From contig CAZJAA010000002.1 in NCBI GenBank assembly GCA_964544055.1, positions 1-64,000 of the forward strand: a stretch of DNA of 64,000 nt. Direction: 5' to 3'. The notes below the pieces were generated by a model. It searched no databases and was not told where the DNA came from. It saw nothing but the letters and a program-made list of their open reading frames with translations. The DNA is from SIG299 sp964544055. Its GTDB lineage: Bacteria; Bacillota; Clostridia; Lachnospirales; Lachnospiraceae. The translations under genes were made by a program, and so were the position numbers. Below are positions 60,693 through 64,000 of this stretch, piece after piece (position 1 is the stretch's first letter; every line of letters begins with the position of its first letter).

Positions 60693-61469
60693 TTAACAAA
60701 ATGCTTTGTTTTCGCTCTTTGGCGTTTCGCCATACATTTCTTCTAGTTCATGCTGTATCTCTTCCGCACGGGCAATCTGGTCATTTAAATTCCATTTACC
60801 AATATTAACACCATCCCTCATAAACATGGAGCCACACTGATGAAAATAAAATTCGATGTTGCGCTCTTTGGCTTCTAAGTACAAATCACGCACCCATTCC
60901 CACATAATAGGACGCACTTCATTTTTTGGTGACATTTCACCGCCGACATTAACACATTTAATCAGTCCGGTATCCAGATACTTTCCAAGGGACATTGGCG
61001 CAATCAAAGGAGAACAGAAAACCTCTCTGTGTTTCAGCGGTGCAGCAAGAAAGTGAGGCAGCCGCTCATCTGCCATTTCCTGATTTTCGATGGAAATGCT
61101 CAGATGAAAATGCTCCCAGCCTTCTCCCCAATCGGTAGGAACACAGTCCTTAATCCGCTCCGGACGTTTGGTTGTGGTTACAAAAATGCAATCCTTTCTG
61201 CGACGGATAAAATCCCAGCAGCCCTTACGCCACTCATCTGCTTCCTCAATAAAAAAATCAGAGGAAAAGCAAAGCTTGACAAGTGAACCCGGCGGGCAAT
61301 CCTTATCTTTCAGCTCATAGGTTGTTTTTCCTTTGGTAATAATTGTTGTGTCTCTTCCGTATCGTTTGTCCATTTTATAAACGAAACAATTCTTGCACCC
61401 CTGGCTTACCTTTTTGCAGCCATGCCAGGGATTCCATGCCACTGCCTTATTGATTTCTGTATTTTGCAT
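60693..61469 (-). CDS. DUF5131 (phage Gp37/Gp68-like) protein
   Basis: A 258-residue cytoplasmic protein starting MQNTEINKAVAWNPWHGC. The Trp-Asn-Pro-Trp and cysteine cluster (GCKKVSQGCKNCF) is the family mark and could bind an Fe-S cluster. Other blocks: LCFSSDFFIEEADEWR, FVTTTKRPERI, VNVGGEMS and FYFHQCG. The fold is thought to be related to the radical-SAM barrel, but the CxxxCxxC motif is absent, so no reaction is assigned. It begins three bases after the marR stop. Confidence 0.85.
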   Translation of the reverse strand: MQNTEINKAVAWNPWHGCKKVSQGCKNCFVYKMDKRYGRDTTIITKGKTTYELKDKDCPPGSLVKLCFSSDFFIEEADEWRKGCWDFIRRRKDCIFVTTTKRPERIKDCVPTDWGEGWEHFHLSISIENQEMADERLPHFLAAPLKHREVFCSPLIAPMSLGKYLDTGLIKCVNVGGEMSPKNEVRPIMWEWVRDLYLEAKERNIEFYFHQCGSMFMRDGVNIGKWNLNDQIARAEEIQHELEEMYGETPKSENKAFC

Positions 61470-61472
61470 TGC

Positions 61473-61898
61473 TTATACCCCTTTCATTTTCTCAAGTGCC
61501 GGCTGTACTTTTGACAGCAGGCGAATCAGTTCCTCAAATTCTGTCTCTCCAAGCTCTGCTTCCATTGTCTGCAGATGCTTTGTCTGCCTTGTCACAAACT
61601 CCTTGGCAAGTGTTTCTGCCTTATCGGTTGGAAGCACATAAAAGCTGCGTTTGTCGTCCTGAGAAGCTTCCTTTCGGATATATCCTTTTTTTAAAAGCAC
61701 CTGAATATAAGCCGCAATCATCGGCTTTGACACGTCAAGCAGCTCCGCAATCATCAGTGGTGTGTATTGCCCGCTGCGCTGTGTGATGATATTCAGCACT
61801 GCCATTTCACTCGGTCTTATGGGTAACTCCTTTTTCAGCTCCATGTAGTCTCTTGAAAATTTTGAGAATACAATGTTTGCATTCATATATTTATCCAT
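61473..61898 (-). CDS. MarR-family regulator of the DUF5131/amidohydrolase operon
   Basis: A 141-residue winged-helix protein: LPIRPSEMAVLNII, PLMIAELLDVSKPMIAAYIQ and LLKKGYIRKEASQDDKRSFYV are the DNA-binding helices and wing. AGGAGA precedes the ATG. It heads a five-gene transcript with gaps of only 3 to 10 bases or small overlaps. The dyad over its promoter suggests autorepression. MarR proteins often respond to phenolic acids, which would fit the decarboxylase-like enzyme at the end of the operon. Confidence 0.9.
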   Translation of the reverse strand: MDKYMNANIVFSKFSRDYMELKKELPIRPSEMAVLNIITQRSGQYTPLMIAELLDVSKPMIAAYIQVLLKKGYIRKEASQDDKRSFYVLPTDKAETLAKEFVTRQTKHLQTMEAELGETEFEELIRLLSKVQPALEKMKGV

Positions 61899-61954
61899 GA
61901 CGCTTCTCCTTTCCGCTTTTCTGCTTTCTTACCGTCTGCGTTGTCCTGTATTTT

Positions 61955-62000
61955 GTTAATTGGCATGAACTATTATAGTTTACCTGCATTAACTTGTCAA
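61955..62000 (-). promoter_or_regulatory. Consensus promoter inside a nested dyad operator
   Basis: On the - strand: TTGACA (61995-62000), 17-bp spacer, TATAAT (61972-61977), both perfect. A 6+1+6 dyad, AACTAT-T-ATAGTT (61968-61980), covers the -10 box. A second pair, GTTAAT (61955-61960) and ATTAAC (61988-61993), is placed 7 bases outside each end and has the same centre, 61974. A bound MarR dimer would block the -10 box. Confidence 0.8.
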
Positions 62001-62021
62001 TCGGCAGTCCAAAGCAGAGTG

Positions 62022-62061
62022 TTTTATGTAATAGGAAATCGCAATTTCCTATTACATAAAA
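62022..62061. repeat. Perfect 18-bp hairpin shared with 40337-40362
   Basis: Arms 62022-62039 and 62044-62061 match exactly around CGCA. The core 62030-62055 is 25 of 26 identical to 40337-40362. It stands between the leuS terminator and the marR operon promoter. Confidence 0.85.
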
Positions 62062-62093
62062 ATGTGCAGACATCGGTGTCTGCACATTTTTTA
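62058..62093. terminator. Terminator after leuS
   Basis: ATGTGCAGACA (62062-62072) pairs perfectly with TGTCTGCACAT (62077-62087). The - strand continues with TTTTATG and the + strand with TTTTTTA. It sits just after the leuS stop codon. Confidence 0.88.
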
Positions 62094-62098
62094 CCTCT

Positions 62099-64000
62099 CT
62101 ATTTCACTACAATATTGATAATCTTTCCCTTTACATAGATTTCCTTTGCGACTGTTTTGCCTTCAATGGCTGCCTTTACGCCAGGCACTTCCTTGGCTTT
62201 GGCAAGTGCAGAATCACTTTCTTCCTCAACACCGATTTCCACAACACCTCTGACCTTACCATTGACCTGAACACCGATTTCTACTGTGTTTTCCACAAGT
62301 GCTGCTTCATCATAGGATGGCCAAGCTTCGTATGCAATCGTAGTGCCATGACCTAATTCCTGCCACAGTTCCTCACCAACGTGCGGACAAATGCAAGAGA
62401 ACATCTTCACAAAGCCTTCTGCATATTCCTTTGGACACTTGCCAGCCTTATATGCCGCATTCATGAAGATCATCATCTGGCTGATCGCAGTATTAAAACC
62501 AAGCTGCTCAAAATCAGAAGTAACCTTTTTCACCGTCTGGTGGTAAACCTTTGTCAGCACACCGTCATTTTCCTCCACGACATTTCCTTCCGTGGTGATG
62601 AAGGTCCATACACGGTTGATGAACTTTCTGGCACCTTCTACACCGCTGTCGCTCCATGGCTTGGAAACCTCTAACGGTCCCATGAACATTTCGTACAAAC
62701 GAAGGGTGTCAGCACCATATTCCTTTACTACATCACTTGGATTTACGACAAATTCAGGGAAACGCTTGCCCATCTTGATGCCGTTTGCTCCAAGAATCAT
62801 ACCCTGGTGAACCAGCTTCTTAAATGGTTCCTTTACCGGAGATAAGCCCTTATCGTACAGATAACGGTTCCAGATACGGGAATACACCAAATGACCAACG
62901 GCGTGCTCCGGACCACCAATATATAAGTCAACCGGCAGCCAGTGCTTTAACAGCTCCTGATTTGCAAATTCCTTATCATTCTGAGGGTCAATATATCTCA
63001 TATAGTACCAGCTGGAACCGGCACTGCCCGGCATGGTAGAGGTCTCACGGAGTCCCTTGATGCCGTTCTTGTCATAATGCTTCCACTCTTCTGCATTTTC
63101 CAAAGGTGCCTTGCCGTTTTTGCCCTTGTAATCGTCAAGCTTTGGCAGAATAAGCGGCAGTTCTTCGTCCGGAAGCACATGAATCTGTCCGTCCTCACCG
63201 TGAACCACCGGCACCGGCTCGCCCCAGTAACGCTGTCTAGCAAAGATCCAGTCACGGAAGTGATAATTTATGGTTCTGCGCGCAACGCCCTGCTTTTCTA
63301 ACTTCACGGTGATGGCTTCCTTGGCATCTTCTACTACCATTCCGGTAAACTCTTCGGAGTTCATCAGCTTGCAGCCCTTGCCAAGATATTCCTTCTTTTC
63401 AAATGCCTTTTCGCTCACATCTGCACCATCAATTACCTGAATCATCGGAATATTGTGGGCAATTGCATATTCAAAGTCTCTCTGGTCGTGAGACGGAACC
63501 GCCATAACAGCACCCGTGCCGTAGCTTGCCAGTACAAAATCACCGATAAAGAGCGGTACTTCCCTGCCATTGACCGGATTGATGCAGTATACACCCTTTA
63601 AAATGCAGCCGGTCTTGCCTTTGTTTAACTCCGTACGATCCATATCGTTCTTCTTTAAAGTTTCATCGATATAAGCCTGTACCTCTTCTTTATTTTCAAT
63701 TTTTGGCATTAACTCCTTAACAATCTGTCCATCCGGAGCAAGTACCATAAAGGTGATGCCGTAAATGGTTTCAATACAGGTGGTGTAGATGGAGAATTTT
63801 CCACCGCCGACAATATCAAAATCAACCTCAACACCTTCGGATTTTCCAATCCAGTTTCTCTGGATGTCTTTGGTGGATTCCGGCCAGTCAATCTCATTTA
63901 AGCCCTCTAACAGCTTCTCTGCAAATGCCGGCTGGTTAATTACCCACTGCTTCATATTCTTACGGACTACCGGATAACCGCCACGCTCGGACTTTCCGTC
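62099..64000 (-). CDS. leuS: Leucyl-tRNA synthetase, C-terminal part (5' end outside window)
   Basis: The frame is open from the window edge, so at least 633 residues of the usual ~800 are present; the HIGH motif lies outside. The CP1 editing domain is visible (GTGAVMAVPSHDQRDFEYA with the editing Asp). The catalytic fold resumes at NYHFRDWIFARQRYWGEPVP and WYYMRYIDPQN. The signature loop reads KMGKRFPEFVVNPSDVV in place of KMSKS, followed by GADTLRLYEMFMGPLE. The anticodon-binding and C-terminal domains are intact to the stop. No truncation is seen. Confidence 0.96.
   Translation of the reverse strand, partial: DGKSERGGYPVVRKNMKQWVINQPAFAEKLLEGLNEIDWPESTKDIQRNWIGKSEGVEVDFDIVGGGKFSIYTTCIETIYGITFMVLAPDGQIVKELMPKIENKEEVQAYIDETLKKNDMDRTELNKGKTGCILKGVYCINPVNGREVPLFIGDFVLASYGTGAVMAVPSHDQRDFEYAIAHNIPMIQVIDGADVSEKAFEKKEYLGKGCKLMNSEEFTGMVVEDAKEAITVKLEKQGVARRTINYHFRDWIFARQRYWGEPVPVVHGEDGQIHVLPDEELPLILPKLDDYKGKNGKAPLENAEEWKHYDKNGIKGLRETSTMPGSAGSSWYYMRYIDPQNDKEFANQELLKHWLPVDLYIGGPEHAVGHLVYSRIWNRYLYDKGLSPVKEPFKKLVHQGMILGANGIKMGKRFPEFVVNPSDVVKEYGADTLRLYEMFMGPLEVSKPWSDSGVEGARKFINRVWTFITTEGNVVEENDGVLTKVYHQTVKKVTSDFEQLGFNTAISQMMIFMNAAYKAGKCPKEYAEGFVKMFSCICPHVGEELWQELGHGTTIAYEAWPSYDEAALVENTVEIGVQVNGKVRGVVEIGVEEESDSALAKAKEVPGVKAAIEGKTVAKEIYVKGKIINIVVK

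Noticed and set aside
60693..61469. DUF5131 protein as a spore photoproduct lyase or radical-SAM enzyme
   Set aside because: The cysteine spacing is not CxxxCxxC, so no radical-SAM reaction is claimed.

Overview
The window looks like a chromosomal segment of a motile, spore-forming anaerobe of the Clostridia, most likely a gut Lachnospiraceae. Supporting signs: about 40-45 percent GC by eye, strong AGGAGG-type ribosome binding sites, TTGACA/TATAAT promoters with 17-bp spacers, a T-box leader, spoVAD/spoVAE, chemotaxis receptors, cyclic-di-GMP signalling proteins, pectin and galactan enzymes, and FeoAB. No rRNA, tRNA, transposase, integrase or CRISPR array was seen.

Layout. 1-2.7 kb: a decayed GH53 endo-galactanase (one nonsense codon, one frameshift) divergent from an intact AraC regulator. 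2.6-6.4 kb: ilvD-ilvB behind a T-box leader. 6.4-6.6 kb: a folded 209-bp inverted-repeat element. 6.7-12.4 kb: birA, a chemoreceptor fused to a PilZ domain, a small protein on a divergent promoter, a CarD-like regulator, an FKBP lipoprotein and a DUF6514-like protein. 12.6-14.7 kb: a frameshifted XRE/LexA-like repressor and pepT. 15-20 kb: a CNNM/CBS transporter, an ABC-F ATPase and a PL10 pectate lyase lipoprotein. 20-24.3 kb: trmO, then a TetR / HD-GYP / chemoreceptor cluster. 24.4-37.1 kb: an acidic-repeat lipoprotein, feoAB fusion, glyA, recJ, DUF4349 and DUF4015 proteins, a SEC-C protein, rarA, a YigZ protein and a short DUF4250 gene. 37.4-41.8 kb: a class A penicillin-binding protein and spoVAD-spoVAE.

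41.9-49 kb: a tight operon of nfo, two BMP-family solute-binding proteins, a hybrid histidine kinase and a response regulator with an HD-GYP output, with no ABC permease or ATPase. I read it as a solute-sensing pathway ending in cyclic-di-GMP breakdown. 49-52.4 kb: tldE, tldD and an NfeD protein. 52.8-58.2 kb: a methyltransferase, then a MarR-controlled heterodimeric ABC exporter with matching operators. 58.3-61.9 kb: a compact five-gene operon of MarR, a DUF5131 protein, an OB-fold protein and two unrelated amidohydrolases, behind a consensus promoter whose -10 box sits at the centre of a nested dyad. 62.1-64 kb: the C-terminal part of leuS, running off the window.

The strongest candidates for something undescribed are the BMP/BMP/kinase/HD-GYP operon, the MarR/DUF5131/OB-fold/amidohydrolase operon, and the folded palindromic elements between genes. 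Functions are read from motifs and context; no database search was possible.
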